The notes: a model not told the origin generated them from the letters alone. 64,000 nt of DNA from JBMYZL01 sp049610385 (GCA_049610385.1 JBMYZL010000003.1:102032-166031), one strand, 5' to 3'; positions 33,472-43,663 are shown, counted from the stretch's first letter. Program-made: numbers and translations.

Positions 33472-36400
33472 TAAAAGTTGAGATTCAAGCCCACCATGTA
33501 CATCCTTGGAGATGGATAGAACCCACGATCAATTCCGATTTCCAATGTCCCTCGGGAACCGATTTCTGGATCCAGTCCACTGTAAGACGTGAAAGTGTAC
33601 AAATTCGTTGCAGCCACATAGACCCGTGCCGAACGGATGCCCAACCGATCCATGACCTCATCGGGAAGTGTGTAGCCCAATTGGACGTTCTTGATTCGCA
33701 AGTAAGAACCATCCTCGACAAACAAATCTGAAGCCCGGAAATTTCGGTTGGGATCGCTGTGGGATACACGTGGCAACACATTGGAACTGCCCTCTCCGGT
33801 CCACCGCTCCAGCCATTTCACCGGCAAGTTCGTGGTGTTCAAGTCATAACGGAAAATCCCATTGTAGATGTCATTCCCCTTGGAACCCTGAACGAAGACA
33901 TTCAAATCAAATTGTTTGTATTTCAGTTCACCCGTCACTCCGTACGTGAAGTCTGGGTGAGGATTGCCAATGATGGTTTTGTCTTGGGCATCAATGGCTC
34001 CGTCACCGTTTTGGTCGACGAAAATGACATCTCCTGCCTGTGCATCCGGCTGGGCCGTATTGGCGGCAGCTTCTTCGTCAGTTTGGAAGATCCCCGCCGT
34101 TTCCATGCCGTAGAAATAGGCCATGGGCATGCCAATCTCTGTGAACGCCACAAATTCGCCCGAGCCGAACACATTGCCTGTGGAAATCGGCTGTCCACCA
34201 TCTCCGAGGTCTGTCACCTCGTTCCGAATGAAGGCGATGTTGCCCCCGATGTTGTAAGTCAAGTCACCTTTTTCCCCGCGGTAATTCGCCATGAATTCGA
34301 CGCCAGAATTTTTGGCCGAAGCCACATTGGTAGCTGATGGATTAAGCCCCACCACCCCAGGCAGAGGGACAACAGCCAACATATCATTGGTGTTTTTCAC
34401 AAAATAGTCGAGAACGAAATTCACCCGTCCTTGGTACAAGTCCAAGTCCAAACCAATGTTGGTCTGCTGCACCGTCTCCCATTTCAAATCCGGATTGGAT
34501 GTGGTGACCGGACCTGCTCCATTGACCTGCTGCTGATCCAGGCCAAAGGTGTAATTCAAACCGTTATAAACGACTGAAGTGAAGTCAAAGTTGCCGATTC
34601 CATCCGCATTTCCATTTCGGCCCCATGAAGCCCGGAGTTTGGCAAAATCAATCCAATCCTTTTCATCAAACCAAGGTCGTGACTTCAAGTTCCACGCCGC
34701 AGAGAACGATGGAAACAAACCATATCGGTTGTTTTCACCGAAGCGCGAAGATCCATCACGCCGGACGGTGCCAGAGAAACTCCAGGCCTCGCCCAAGCTG
34801 TAATTCACCCGCAGAAAATTGGAAACAAAAGCGCTTTCACTGATGCCCCCGCTCGAAGTGGGTGCCTGTTCTGCGGCGTTCAAGCTGTTATTCAGATAGG
34901 CTTGCATCGGATCGTTCGAGGCCAAACTGTCCCGAACGCCGACTAAATCTGTGTATTGGTTGTACAGCGCAGAATATCCCGCAGTGATTTGCAATTCATC
35001 TCCACGCTCAAAGCTCTTGTTGTAATTCGCGACGTTTTCCCATTGCCAGTTCGACCATTTGTTTTCAGCGCGAATCAGCGAGTTGATTTCCCGCCACTCA
35101 TAAGCCGGTCGGTCCGGGTCGTTCTCCCCAATCCCCAAATCATATGCTGGATTGAAAATGGTGTGCGAACCCAAACTCAAGTCCACCGACATCGTCGAAC
35201 GGAAAGACAAGTTCTGCAGGATGTCGTATTCAGCGAAAGCTGAACCCACAAATCGATTGGTGGTCCAATTGTCATTGGTAATGGCAATTTGATTGACTGG
35301 ATTTGCGATGTCCGAATCGATGTAGCTTGAATACGCATATTCCCCATCCGGACGCACCACCTCGGTCACGGGGTCCATGTTCAAGGCCCGAACCACAGGT
35401 GTCGTGAATTCGTTGTTTTCCGCCAACGCCGAACGTTGGATGTAGGTGTAATTCAAGTTTTGCCCGGTACGGAAACGATCACTGCCCTCCTGTCTCGTGT
35501 TGACACGGAATGTGGTCCGTTCGAAACGGCCTTTTTCCCCGCCGATGATTCCATCTTGTGCAAAGTGACTCGCGCCAATTGAAGTGGACGAGCGGCCCGT
35601 TCCCTGCGTGAAGCTCACACTGTGGTTGAAAATGGGGGCTGTGGTCTCAAAAATCGCATCTTGCCAATCTGTGCCCTCACCCAAGAAGGATGGACTGGAC
35701 AAGCCGGGTTCAGGAAGCAATCCCGCAGATGCCCGGCTTTCATTCATCAAAACGGCATACTCCTCAGCATTCAATAGCGCCATGTACTTCCAAGGCTGCT
35801 GAGATCCGTAATACGTCTCATAAGTGATCTGAGGCTTTTGGTTCATTGAACCTTTTTTTGTCGTGATCAAAACCACGCCATTTCCACCCCTCGCCCCATA
35901 AATGGCCGCGGAGGCCGCGTCTTTCAAAACACTGATGGATTCAATGTCTGAAGGGTTCAGGTAATCAATGCCAAAACTCGGGATGCCATCCACCACATAA
36001 AGCGGTTCGGCATTGTTCAGAGAGCCCGTTCCACGAATCCGAATCGACTGTGTAGAACCTGGCTGTCCTGAATTCTGCGAGACTTGCACCCCAGCAGCCC
36101 GACCTTGGAGCGCTTGTTCTGTTCGCAAAACGGGAACAGAAGTGATTTCCTTGCTGCCAATTTTCCCAACAGCACCAGAGATTTGACTCCGCTTTTGATT
36201 TCCATACCCGATCACGATGGCTTCTTCTAGACCGGCAACGTCCGGAGCCAAGGTCACATCAACCGAGGTTCTGCCCTCGAGAGCAACGTCTTGCGTCAGA
36301 TACCCGATGTAGCTGATTTCAAGCACCGCATTGGCGGAAGAAACAGAGAGCACAAACGCGCCATCCAAATCCGTCACTGTCCCGTTGTAGGTTCCCTTTT

Positions 36401-36560
36401 CTCTCACGTTCACGCTGGGCAATCCCATTTCGCCCATATCCGTGGCTCTCACCACGCCCGTTGCTGTGAACGGAGTGGAATCGGTTTGGGCCACAACCTC
36501 CATAGAGGTCATGGACACCAAACCAATTGCCAACATCAATGCAAATGCAATGCTTTTCAT
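33471..36560 (-). CDS. susC: SusC/RagA-type TonB-dependent outer-membrane receptor
   Basis: The 1029-residue protein has a signal peptide, a carboxypeptidase-regulatory-like CNA_B domain (GEMGLPSVNVREKGTYNG, TVTDLDGAFVLSV), a TonB-box region, a plug (VLRTEQALQGRAAGVQVSQN, IRIRGTGSLNNAEPLYVVDG, then SVLKDAASAAIYGARGGNG) and a 22-strand barrel ending in the aromatic motif MVGLNLNF. It imports oligosaccharides through the outer membrane with energy from TonB-ExbBD. It starts 10 bp after the four-repeat protein and overlaps susD by one base. The operon context with GH16/GH3/GH17 suggests beta-1,3-glucan specificity. Confidence 0.97.
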   Translation of the reverse strand: MKSIAFALMLAIGLVSMTSMEVVAQTDSTPFTATGVVRATDMGEMGLPSVNVREKGTYNGTVTDLDGAFVLSVSSANAVLEISYIGYLTQDVALEGRTSVDVTLAPDVAGLEEAIVIGYGNQKRSQISGAVGKIGSKEITSVPVLRTEQALQGRAAGVQVSQNSGQPGSTQSIRIRGTGSLNNAEPLYVVDGIPSFGIDYLNPSDIESISVLKDAASAAIYGARGGNGVVLITTKKGSMNQKPQITYETYYGSQQPWKYMALLNAEEYAVLMNESRASAGLLPEPGLSSPSFLGEGTDWQDAIFETTAPIFNHSVSFTQGTGRSSTSIGASHFAQDGIIGGEKGRFERTTFRVNTRQEGSDRFRTGQNLNYTYIQRSALAENNEFTTPVVRALNMDPVTEVVRPDGEYAYSSYIDSDIANPVNQIAITNDNWTTNRFVGSAFAEYDILQNLSFRSTMSVDLSLGSHTIFNPAYDLGIGENDPDRPAYEWREINSLIRAENKWSNWQWENVANYNKSFERGDELQITAGYSALYNQYTDLVGVRDSLASNDPMQAYLNNSLNAAEQAPTSSGGISESAFVSNFLRVNYSLGEAWSFSGTVRRDGSSRFGENNRYGLFPSFSAAWNLKSRPWFDEKDWIDFAKLRASWGRNGNADGIGNFDFTSVVYNGLNYTFGLDQQQVNGAGPVTTSNPDLKWETVQQTNIGLDLDLYQGRVNFVLDYFVKNTNDMLAVVPLPGVVGLNPSATNVASAKNSGVEFMANYRGEKGDLTYNIGGNIAFIRNEVTDLGDGGQPISTGNVFGSGEFVAFTEIGMPMAYFYGMETAGIFQTDEEAAANTAQPDAQAGDVIFVDQNGDGAIDAQDKTIIGNPHPDFTYGVTGELKYKQFDLNVFVQGSKGNDIYNGIFRYDLNTTNLPVKWLERWTGEGSSNVLPRVSHSDPNRNFRASDLFVEDGSYLRIKNVQLGYTLPDEVMDRLGIRSARVYVAATNLYTFTSYSGLDPEIGSRGTLEIGIDRGFYPSPRMYMVGLNLNF

Positions 36561-36570
36561 CTATTCAATA

Positions 36571-38271
36571 TCAGTGCGTCAAGGCCATTTTTTGAACTGT
36601 CCGCTGGCCCAAACGCGTCAAGGACAGCAAGTAGATGCCGTTGGATTCAACGCCCGGTGTTGCGGTGAATGTGGAAGCTCCTTGGGGAATGTTCCATTCC
36701 CCAACCAACGCTCCTGTCAAGCTGGTGATGCGCAAAACACCGGCAGCGGCGATAGATTCCATTTGAATGGCAATTTCCCCTCCTGCAGTGAAGCGTGCTT
36801 CGAATGCCGCTGCATCCACTTCCGCAACAAAAATTGACGTGCAGGCCGTGCATGCGTTGAAACAAACAGCGTCCAAATCGACTGGGTCAGTTCCAGCAAA
36901 CTCCAAGTAACGGTTGGTGAACTCGCCCGTAGTTAACGTGCAATCCGCGTCTTCCTCAGGGTCCAACGACTCCGAATCATCCCAGCTTGCATTGTTGAAC
37001 TTGTACTCGTGGGCACCTGGTTCCAATTCAACCGTGACTTCATAGATGCCATCGCCATCATCGTCCATCATTTCAACACACGTTCCGCACCAACCATCAA
37101 TGGTGTTGCCTGAAACGTAAATCGGTCCCAAAATCTCCTGTTCATTCATGTCCACACGGAATGTCACGGCAGCCACATCAGATGTTCCTCCTCCACAGGC
37201 CTCGCAGCTGTTGTAGCAAACCTCGGGGATCGTGGCATCTCCTGTCACAGTCACCGTTCTGTTTGTGAATCCATCGATGGTGGAAGTGCAAGCATCCCCT
37301 TCTGTGAATTCTTCCTGCGCGACCCAGCCGTCCAAAGTGAACTTGTACTCGTATACACCTGCCGGCAAGCTGTCAACAGTCAGCGTGTAAACCCCATCAC
37401 CATCATCGTCAGTCATGACAGCGCATTCACCACACCAACCATTGAAACTGGAATTGAGGTTCACCATCGCATAGGTCCCTGTGTATTCCGCCATATCCAC
37501 TTGGAAGGTGACCGAGTAGGCATCGCCTCCAGCGCCTTCGCATGCGTCACAACTGTTGTAACAAAAAGCATCGGTGATGATGGCTCCACCCCCTTCTGGC
37601 ACCTCCAAAACTCGGTTGGTGAAATCACCGCTGGTCAGTGTGCAGGCTACATAGGTAGAATCAAATGCCTCATTGTTTCCCGATCCATTTTGAAATAGAT
37701 ATTGGTAAACGCCCGATTCCAATGTCGCTGTGTGCTCATAAATTTGGTCTCCATTGTCATCTGTCATAGCAATGGCTCCCCAGCCATCAAATGCGGCATG
37801 GAGGTAGACCCCATCTCCGACGACCTGCTCAGACATGTCAACCCGGAATGTCACCTCGGATGAGCTTACAGAATTGCATGTTCCGTCTGATGTGCACTGG
37901 GCAAAGCATGTTGAATAGGTGGCTCCACCTTCCATGACCTCAGGCAAGAATCGGTCAGCCCACTGGCCGTAAGCACAGTCTTGGCCAACAATGTTTTCCT
38001 TGCAAGACCAGTTCTCACAAGCGCCATTTGCAAAGGTGTACGCACCTGAATATCCGATCGGCATATCCAAGGTGATTGTCCAAACACCATCGCCATCGTC
38101 ATCGGACATGGCATTGGTACCGGGAACGCCAAAGTAATCTCCACCGGCGAGGTAAACGCCTTCAGATGAGACCTCTTCGTTGGCCATGTTGACCTCCCAA
38201 GTCACAGGAGCAGTTTGCGCCCCCACAAACGCGGTCATTGCAACAAATGCAAGCGTAAAAAATTGTTTCAT
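36571..38271 (-). CDS. T9SS-exported protein with four tandem beta-sandwich glycan-binding-like repeats
   Basis: The 566-residue protein has a signal peptide ending FVGAQ. Four tandem repeats of about 110 residues each start with V-T-[WF]-x-V-[ND]-M (about residues 22, 143, 254 and 372). Each shows MxDDDGDG[VI]Y, a strand with G-x-Y-[EQ]-Y-x-F, and ends in FTNR with a C-x-x-C-x-A-C close. The design resembles CBM20/CBM48-like or SusE-type starch-binding folds, and the same module ends the GH81 enzyme. The last 75 residues are a T9SS sorting domain with LTSLTGALVGEWNIPQGAST. The gene sits between GH3 and susC. Probably a beta-glucan-binding surface protein; the ligand is inferred. Confidence 0.85.
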   Translation of the reverse strand: MKQFFTLAFVAMTAFVGAQTAPVTWEVNMANEEVSSEGVYLAGGDYFGVPGTNAMSDDDGDGVWTITLDMPIGYSGAYTFANGACENWSCKENIVGQDCAYGQWADRFLPEVMEGGATYSTCFAQCTSDGTCNSVSSSEVTFRVDMSEQVVGDGVYLHAAFDGWGAIAMTDDNGDQIYEHTATLESGVYQYLFQNGSGNNEAFDSTYVACTLTSGDFTNRVLEVPEGGGAIITDAFCYNSCDACEGAGGDAYSVTFQVDMAEYTGTYAMVNLNSSFNGWCGECAVMTDDDGDGVYTLTVDSLPAGVYEYKFTLDGWVAQEEFTEGDACTSTIDGFTNRTVTVTGDATIPEVCYNSCEACGGGTSDVAAVTFRVDMNEQEILGPIYVSGNTIDGWCGTCVEMMDDDGDGIYEVTVELEPGAHEYKFNNASWDDSESLDPEEDADCTLTTGEFTNRYLEFAGTDPVDLDAVCFNACTACTSIFVAEVDAAAFEARFTAGGEIAIQMESIAAAGVLRITSLTGALVGEWNIPQGASTFTATPGVESNGIYLLSLTRLGQRTVQKMALTH

Positions 38272-38290
38272 ACTAGATTGAGTTTGGTGT

Positions 38291-40597
38291 TTATTTTCTT
38301 TCTAAGACTTCAAAATCCACATGATGATCGGAAACTCGGAAGGCAAAATTTCCTGCTTCCACTGCATATTGATTTTCTCGGTTGATGAATCCCAAATCTG
38401 AAACCGCCACGTCAAAAGCCAGCTCCAAACTTTCACCAGCACCCACAACCACCCTTTGGTAATCTTCGAGTCGATCCGCTGGTGGCGTCACACTGGCCAC
38501 TTTGTCTTGACTGAACAGGTGAATCACATCCGCAACACTTCGGTCTCCTTGGTTTTCTATCGTCACTTGAACCCGAATGGTGTCTCGCATTCGATACGTT
38601 TCTTGGTCGGTAGTCAGCGTTTGAACTACCACATCCCCGTACGAAAGTCCATGCCCAAAGGCGTACATGGGATTGAAACCACTGTTTCCAAAAGAAACAT
38701 CCGGCCTTTCGGTGTGCTTGTGATCGTATGTTGTGTGCGTTGATGGGTGCCGAGGCCAAGTGAATGGCAAATGTCCAGAGGGATTGAACGCACCACTCAG
38801 CACACGCGCAATGGCCTGTCCGCCGAAATCTCCGGGCAAATAGGCCATGACTGCCGCGTCCAACATGGGCTCAATGTCATTGAACGTCCGCGGGCGACCC
38901 TCGATGAACACGGCAACAACAGGGGTGCCGGTTCCATGAATCGCCTCCACCAAGTCCTGCTGGTTGTCCGCCAAATCCAAATCATCTATGTTTCCTACGA
39001 ATTCCGTGTAAGGCATTTCACCGAGGAAGACCACTGCTACATCCGGACGGTTGCCCTTGATTTTGCGCACCACACGAGCGATATCTTCTGCGCCGAAATT
39101 CATCTCCAACTCACTGGCCACAATTCGGTCACGGCCAAACTCCACTTCCATCGCTTGCAATGCGGTCGGTGCATCGGGCGTGTTCAAGCTTGAATCTGTT
39201 CCTTGCCAAGTCCAGGTCCAGCCTCCATTCAGTGCATTCAAGCTATTCGCGGTGGGGCCAGTCACCAAGATTTTTCCCATTCCAGAAAGGGGCAAAAGGG
39301 GACGATCTATATATAGGGCCGACGTCCCTTCATTCTTCAGCAAGGTGATGGATTGCAACGCAGCAAGGGCCGCCGGACCTGCCATGCCCTCTCGTTCAAA
39401 GCTTTTGTCAGGCAGTGGTGGCATCGCACCTCCAGGCTCAAACAGCCCAAGGTCGTATTTCATCGCCAACAGGCGGCGAACACTTTGGTCCAAGCGCGAT
39501 TCCGGAATTGTCCCTTCTTTGACCAGTTCAATTAGCAATTCAGTGAACTCATAATCTGTAGGCACCATGGCCAAATCGATGCCCGCCTCTATCGCCATCC
39601 GAACAGATTCTTTGTAGCTGCCTGAAATCATGTGTCGTGAATGCAAGTAGCCAATGTCTTCCCAGTCCGTAACTACCACCCCGTCAAACCCCATCTCCTC
39701 CCGCAACAAATCTTGGAGAATCCACGGGTTGGAGTGGACAGGAATGCCATTCATTTCTCCACTGTTGACCATCACACTCATGGCGCCAGCATCGATGGCT
39801 GCCTGAAAAGATGGCATCACAATTTCCCGGAGTTGGCGTTCAGGCACATAAGCGGGTTGCCGGTCTTTTCCAGATGCAGCCAAACCGTAACCCATGAAAT
39901 GTTTGAGCGTGGCTGCCATTTGGGCTGGCCCGTCCTGATAACCTTTGACCATGGCCTGGCCCATCCGACCGGCCAAGTGCGGATCCTCGCCAAACGTTTC
40001 CCAAAACCGGGGCCAACGGGGATCTCGCCCCAGATCCATCACAGGTGAAAAATTCCATGGAATCCCTGAATTCCGGACCTCCTTAGCCACGTTCTCAGCG
40101 ACTTTCTTTACAAGCTCCTCATTCCAAGTCGCCGCCAAACCAATTTGCTGTGGCGACAAAATTGAACCTTGTGTGTAGTTGGCGCCGTGAATGGCGTCAA
40201 TGCCATACAAAACAGGAATACCAGAGGGCTTGACCTCTTTTGCCAACCCTTGAATTTCACCAATGAATCGATGCCATTCCTCTACCGTATGCGCCCGGCC
40301 GCCACAATTCAAAATGCTTCCCACACGATGTTCAACAATGGCCTCCCACAGGTGAGCAGAATCCAGACGTTGGGGCTCTACAGGTTCATAGGGGTCGTCA
40401 CCCACCTCCAACATACCCAAAGTGAGTTGCGTCATCTCGCCAGCCTTGTCTTCGAGGGATAGCGTTGACAAAAGCGAATCGACGAATTGATTCCGTCTGT
40501 TCTTTTCCTCAGATGAAGTGCTGGCATGCTCGGCACAACCCATCGCGCTGACCCAAGTCAACAACAGGAGGTGCCATGGCGTTTTGAAGCAATTCAT
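38291..40597 (-). CDS. GH3 beta-glucosidase, periplasmic lipoprotein
   Basis: The 768-residue enzyme starts at ATG 40597 (MNCFKTPWHLLLLTWVSAMG, then Cys: lipobox). The N-terminal GH3 TIM-barrel has IPVLYGIDAIHGANYTQGSI and the nucleophile Asp in VVVTDWEDIGYL (about 309). The second alpha/beta domain (about 430-620) has KILVTGPTANSLNALNGGWT and DVAVVFLGEMPYTEF. A C-terminal fibronectin-III-like domain (about 660-760) follows. Such enzymes remove terminal beta-linked glucose from laminari-oligosaccharides. It is the first gene of the minus-strand PUL arm, with an untranslated leader containing a hairpin, and 19 bp before the next gene. Confidence 0.96.
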   Translation of the reverse strand: MNCFKTPWHLLLLTWVSAMGCAEHASTSSEEKNRRNQFVDSLLSTLSLEDKAGEMTQLTLGMLEVGDDPYEPVEPQRLDSAHLWEAIVEHRVGSILNCGGRAHTVEEWHRFIGEIQGLAKEVKPSGIPVLYGIDAIHGANYTQGSILSPQQIGLAATWNEELVKKVAENVAKEVRNSGIPWNFSPVMDLGRDPRWPRFWETFGEDPHLAGRMGQAMVKGYQDGPAQMAATLKHFMGYGLAASGKDRQPAYVPERQLREIVMPSFQAAIDAGAMSVMVNSGEMNGIPVHSNPWILQDLLREEMGFDGVVVTDWEDIGYLHSRHMISGSYKESVRMAIEAGIDLAMVPTDYEFTELLIELVKEGTIPESRLDQSVRRLLAMKYDLGLFEPGGAMPPLPDKSFEREGMAGPAALAALQSITLLKNEGTSALYIDRPLLPLSGMGKILVTGPTANSLNALNGGWTWTWQGTDSSLNTPDAPTALQAMEVEFGRDRIVASELEMNFGAEDIARVVRKIKGNRPDVAVVFLGEMPYTEFVGNIDDLDLADNQQDLVEAIHGTGTPVVAVFIEGRPRTFNDIEPMLDAAVMAYLPGDFGGQAIARVLSGAFNPSGHLPFTWPRHPSTHTTYDHKHTERPDVSFGNSGFNPMYAFGHGLSYGDVVVQTLTTDQETYRMRDTIRVQVTIENQGDRSVADVIHLFSQDKVASVTPPADRLEDYQRVVVGAGESLELAFDVAVSDLGFINRENQYAVEAGNFAFRVSDHHVDFEVLERK

Positions 40598-40768
40598 CAG
40601 GTCTTGATATAAAACGTGTGCAAAGTACATCGGGGAAAAGGATGTCCCCGTTAAAAGGCGCTACAAACTATTGCACAATCCATGCACAAATGCATGCGCA
40701 ATTCCATACAATAGTATCGCAATCGTTCCTGAAGGATTGTTCAACTGCAATATTTTTCTCGCTTTCTT
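40598..40768. promoter_or_regulatory. Divergent PUL control region with palindrome
   Basis: This 171-bp interval lies between the GH3-led and regulator-led arms. A perfect inverted repeat CATGCA-CAAA-TGCATG occupies 40681-40696, close to flanking ATTG and CAAT sequences, and could be an operator for the adjacent regulator. A second hairpin, CGGGGA...TCCCCG, at 40631-40650 would lie in the GH3 leader. No clean TTTG/TAnnTTTG promoter was found. Confidence 0.5.
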
Positions 40769-43663
40769 TTGAAATCAGAACTCTTCATCTACCTTCACAA
40801 AGTGTCAATTTTACATCACAATGCATTGCACATCTTCTTCGGGCTTCTGCTTTGGATGCCTGCACCATTGTTGGGTCAAAAAGGACACGCCTTTATCCAT
40901 CACTTTGATCGCAAGGAGGTTGCAGGAGAATTGACGTCTTGGAACATCGTCGCTGTGAGCAACGATCGCGTGGCCGCGGCAAATGGTGACGGCTTGCTGA
41001 TTCACAATGGCAGCCAATGGAAATTACACGAATTGCCCAACCTCGCAGCCGCACGTTCTCTGGCAGTCATGCCCGATGGTCGTTGGCTCATTGGCGGTCA
41101 GGGTTACGTAGGTCTAGCTTCAGTAGAAGGTTTGGAAGCTTGTCAGTTTGACAATCTGACCCCGAACATTGTCGAAGCCGCAGGTGGGTTCGAAGACGTC
41201 TGGCGAATCTTTCCGCTTTCGGGACCTGCATCGGGTCAAAACCCCCATTTTTTTCTAGCGACGTCAAATTTCACTGGCATCTTGGATGCATCCGGAGCTT
41301 TTCAACTCCTTCGCAAGGGCAACATTGTCAATGGTTTTTTGTGGGGCAAAAACGACGTCGGTTGGCAAGTGGGGGATTCCATTTGGCAATGGGCAAACGG
41401 ACGACCAACAGGCATGGCGATTCCATCGGATTTGCGGGTAGAGGCCGTTCACGTGGGCCCAAATGGTGACCTCAAACTGTTGACGCACAACAACGGGATT
41501 GTGTCGGCCCGCGATGCGAAAAATCCCGAATGGACCTATTCCGAATCTCCACTGTCCTTGTATCTCCGTGAAAACCGAACCAATTGCATGTTGCAATCCA
41601 AACCACAACAATGGTGGATTGGTACCTCAAGAGGAGGATTGGTGGAGTCTTTGGATTTGGAGAACATTCAATTGATTCATGACAAATCCACGGGTCTAGC
41701 CAACAATGCTGTGATTTCCATTTCTATGGATAACCAGAAAAACTTGTGGGCCGCCACAGAAGGTGGCATCGATTTGCTGCGTTTGTCTTGGCCTGTGAAA
41801 AAAGCGGAGCCCCACATCATCGCAGACCAACCTGGATTCGCTTCTTACCACGACTGGGCAGACCAACTGATTTATTGGGGAACTTCTCAAGGTGTCTACG
41901 TCGAGAGCATGACTTCAGGCGAAGTCAATCGTTTGACTGAAATTCCAGGACCCACATGGGCCATCCAAGAGGTAGGCAACCGGCTTTGGATTAGCCACAT
42001 CAATGGATGTGGTTTTTTGGACGACCATTTAAATTACGAAGCCGTCATCAGTGATGTGGGGGTTTGGGGCATTTGGCCCGCGCCAGACGGCCTACTCTAC
42101 GCCGGAACTTTTCAAGGTGTGCAGCCCATCGAAAACAACCCGAGCGGCACGCCACAAGCCAAATCAAGACTGATCGGTTTCTCAGAATCGTCTAGGTTCA
42201 TGCATTTCGATCACCCCGATACCTTGTGGGTGAGTCATCCGTACAAGGGTGCCTATCGGCTGGCCATTGATTTGGCATCCAACACCGCGCAAATAGTCAA
42301 CGCCTTTGCGAGTGACAAAGGTTTCCCAGAGCCCATGGATGTTTATCTGCGAGATGTGGATGGAGAACTGATGTTCGCCACTTCCAAAGGAATCTATGAA
42401 TGGAACCGCCAAACAGATCGCATGCAATTGGCATCAGGAAACTGGGTGGAGTGGCTCGATCCCGATGCTGGATTCAACCTCATTGAGGCTGATGACTGGG
42501 GAAATTTGTGGGCCTTCTCAGGTCCTGTTTTGATTCGTTTTTCCGCCAAACGAGAACAACTGAATGCAGCCGTAGAGGTCACCCGTGCACCCTTTACTGA
42601 TGCTCCCCCCATTGATGGATTCGAACGAGTGGAATTTCTCCCGGATGGTCGCGTATGTGCGCCCACAGAAACTGGGTTTGTTTACATCGATCCAACGGCC
42701 ATGTTGGAAGAGATTGATGCGCCGGTTGTTCAAATTGACCAGGTCACGCACCTCAACCACCCCAATGGACCGAAAGCCTTGCCCATCCAAAATTTGGATT
42801 TGCAAGCTGGATCCCACGCCCTCCAAATCGACCTCACATCTGTGGACAGTCGATGGACTGGGCGTCTGAAATACCAATGGCGAATTTCGGATGTCTCGGA
42901 GGAATGGTCGGCCCCGCAATTCGGGCACACCATAGCCGTCAACGGCCTTCAGCCCGGAACCCACAATGTCGAATTTCGGGCGCTCATCAATCCCGCATTG
43001 ACAGGGCCTTCCAAAAGCCTCACCATCGTCATTCAAAAACCATGGTACCAATGGTGGATCGTTCGATCGGCTTTTTTCCTGTTCACCTTGGTGATCTTTG
43101 GGTTTTGGCTCGAACGCAACAAGACACGCCTCGAGAGAACTCACCAATTGGCCACCGAAAAACAACTGGCGGAGATTCAAGAAGTGGAGAATAAATTGGC
43201 GGAAGAGCGTCTGCAATTTGCCCAGTCCCAGGTGCAAGTCAAGGATGCGGAATTGGCGAGCATGACCATGAATTTGGTCCAAAAATCGCAACTTGTCCAG
43301 ACCGTCCAAACCAACCTCCGGAAAATCAAAGGCGAACTGAACCCGCTGCAACAAAAAGAAATTGATCAGTTGTTGAAGCTGATTCAAGAAAGCGGCAAAT
43401 TGGATGATGCATGGGAACAATTCACCCAGCAATTCGACCAAGTTCACATCGATTTCCACCAGCGCTTGATTGAGCGCTTCCCAGATTTGACCAAGAATGA
43501 TGTCAAACTCTGCAGCTACCTCCGAATGGGTCTTTCCACGAAAGAAATCGCCTCTCTGATGTTCGTCACTGTGCGGGCTGTTGAAGTCAGTCGCTCCAGA
43601 TTGCGCAAGCGGTTGCAACTCCCGAAAGACGTCAAACTGACAATCTTCATTCAAAATCTTTAA
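40769..43663 (+). CDS. Membrane-spanning beta-propeller/Y_Y_Y sensor with LuxR-type HTH (PUL regulator)
   Basis: The 964-residue protein (TTG start at 40769; GTG at 40802 would leave a tidier signal anchor, start uncertain) has a long periplasmic region of two-component-regulator propeller repeats (for example NLWAATEGGIDLLRLSW, LLHFWG-like blades) and a Y_Y_Y domain near 690-755 (KYQWRISDVSEEW). A transmembrane helix lies at about 762-785 (IVRSAFFLFTLVIFGFW), then a long coiled coil to about 900. The C-terminus is a LuxR/GerE-type helix-turn-helix (NDVKLCSYLRMGLSTKEIAS, VRAVEVSRSRLRKRL). There is no kinase or receiver domain, so it is a one-component sensor that likely detects glucan oligosaccharides and controls the PUL. 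Confidence 0.9.
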   Translation: MKSELFIYLHKVSILHHNALHIFFGLLLWMPAPLLGQKGHAFIHHFDRKEVAGELTSWNIVAVSNDRVAAANGDGLLIHNGSQWKLHELPNLAAARSLAVMPDGRWLIGGQGYVGLASVEGLEACQFDNLTPNIVEAAGGFEDVWRIFPLSGPASGQNPHFFLATSNFTGILDASGAFQLLRKGNIVNGFLWGKNDVGWQVGDSIWQWANGRPTGMAIPSDLRVEAVHVGPNGDLKLLTHNNGIVSARDAKNPEWTYSESPLSLYLRENRTNCMLQSKPQQWWIGTSRGGLVESLDLENIQLIHDKSTGLANNAVISISMDNQKNLWAATEGGIDLLRLSWPVKKAEPHIIADQPGFASYHDWADQLIYWGTSQGVYVESMTSGEVNRLTEIPGPTWAIQEVGNRLWISHINGCGFLDDHLNYEAVISDVGVWGIWPAPDGLLYAGTFQGVQPIENNPSGTPQAKSRLIGFSESSRFMHFDHPDTLWVSHPYKGAYRLAIDLASNTAQIVNAFASDKGFPEPMDVYLRDVDGELMFATSKGIYEWNRQTDRMQLASGNWVEWLDPDAGFNLIEADDWGNLWAFSGPVLIRFSAKREQLNAAVEVTRAPFTDAPPIDGFERVEFLPDGRVCAPTETGFVYIDPTAMLEEIDAPVVQIDQVTHLNHPNGPKALPIQNLDLQAGSHALQIDLTSVDSRWTGRLKYQWRISDVSEEWSAPQFGHTIAVNGLQPGTHNVEFRALINPALTGPSKSLTIVIQKPWYQWWIVRSAFFLFTLVIFGFWLERNKTRLERTHQLATEKQLAEIQEVENKLAEERLQFAQSQVQVKDAELASMTMNLVQKSQLVQTVQTNLRKIKGELNPLQQKEIDQLLKLIQESGKLDDAWEQFTQQFDQVHIDFHQRLIERFPDLTKNDVKLCSYLRMGLSTKEIASLMFVTVRAVEVSRSRLRKRLQLPKDVKLTIFIQNL

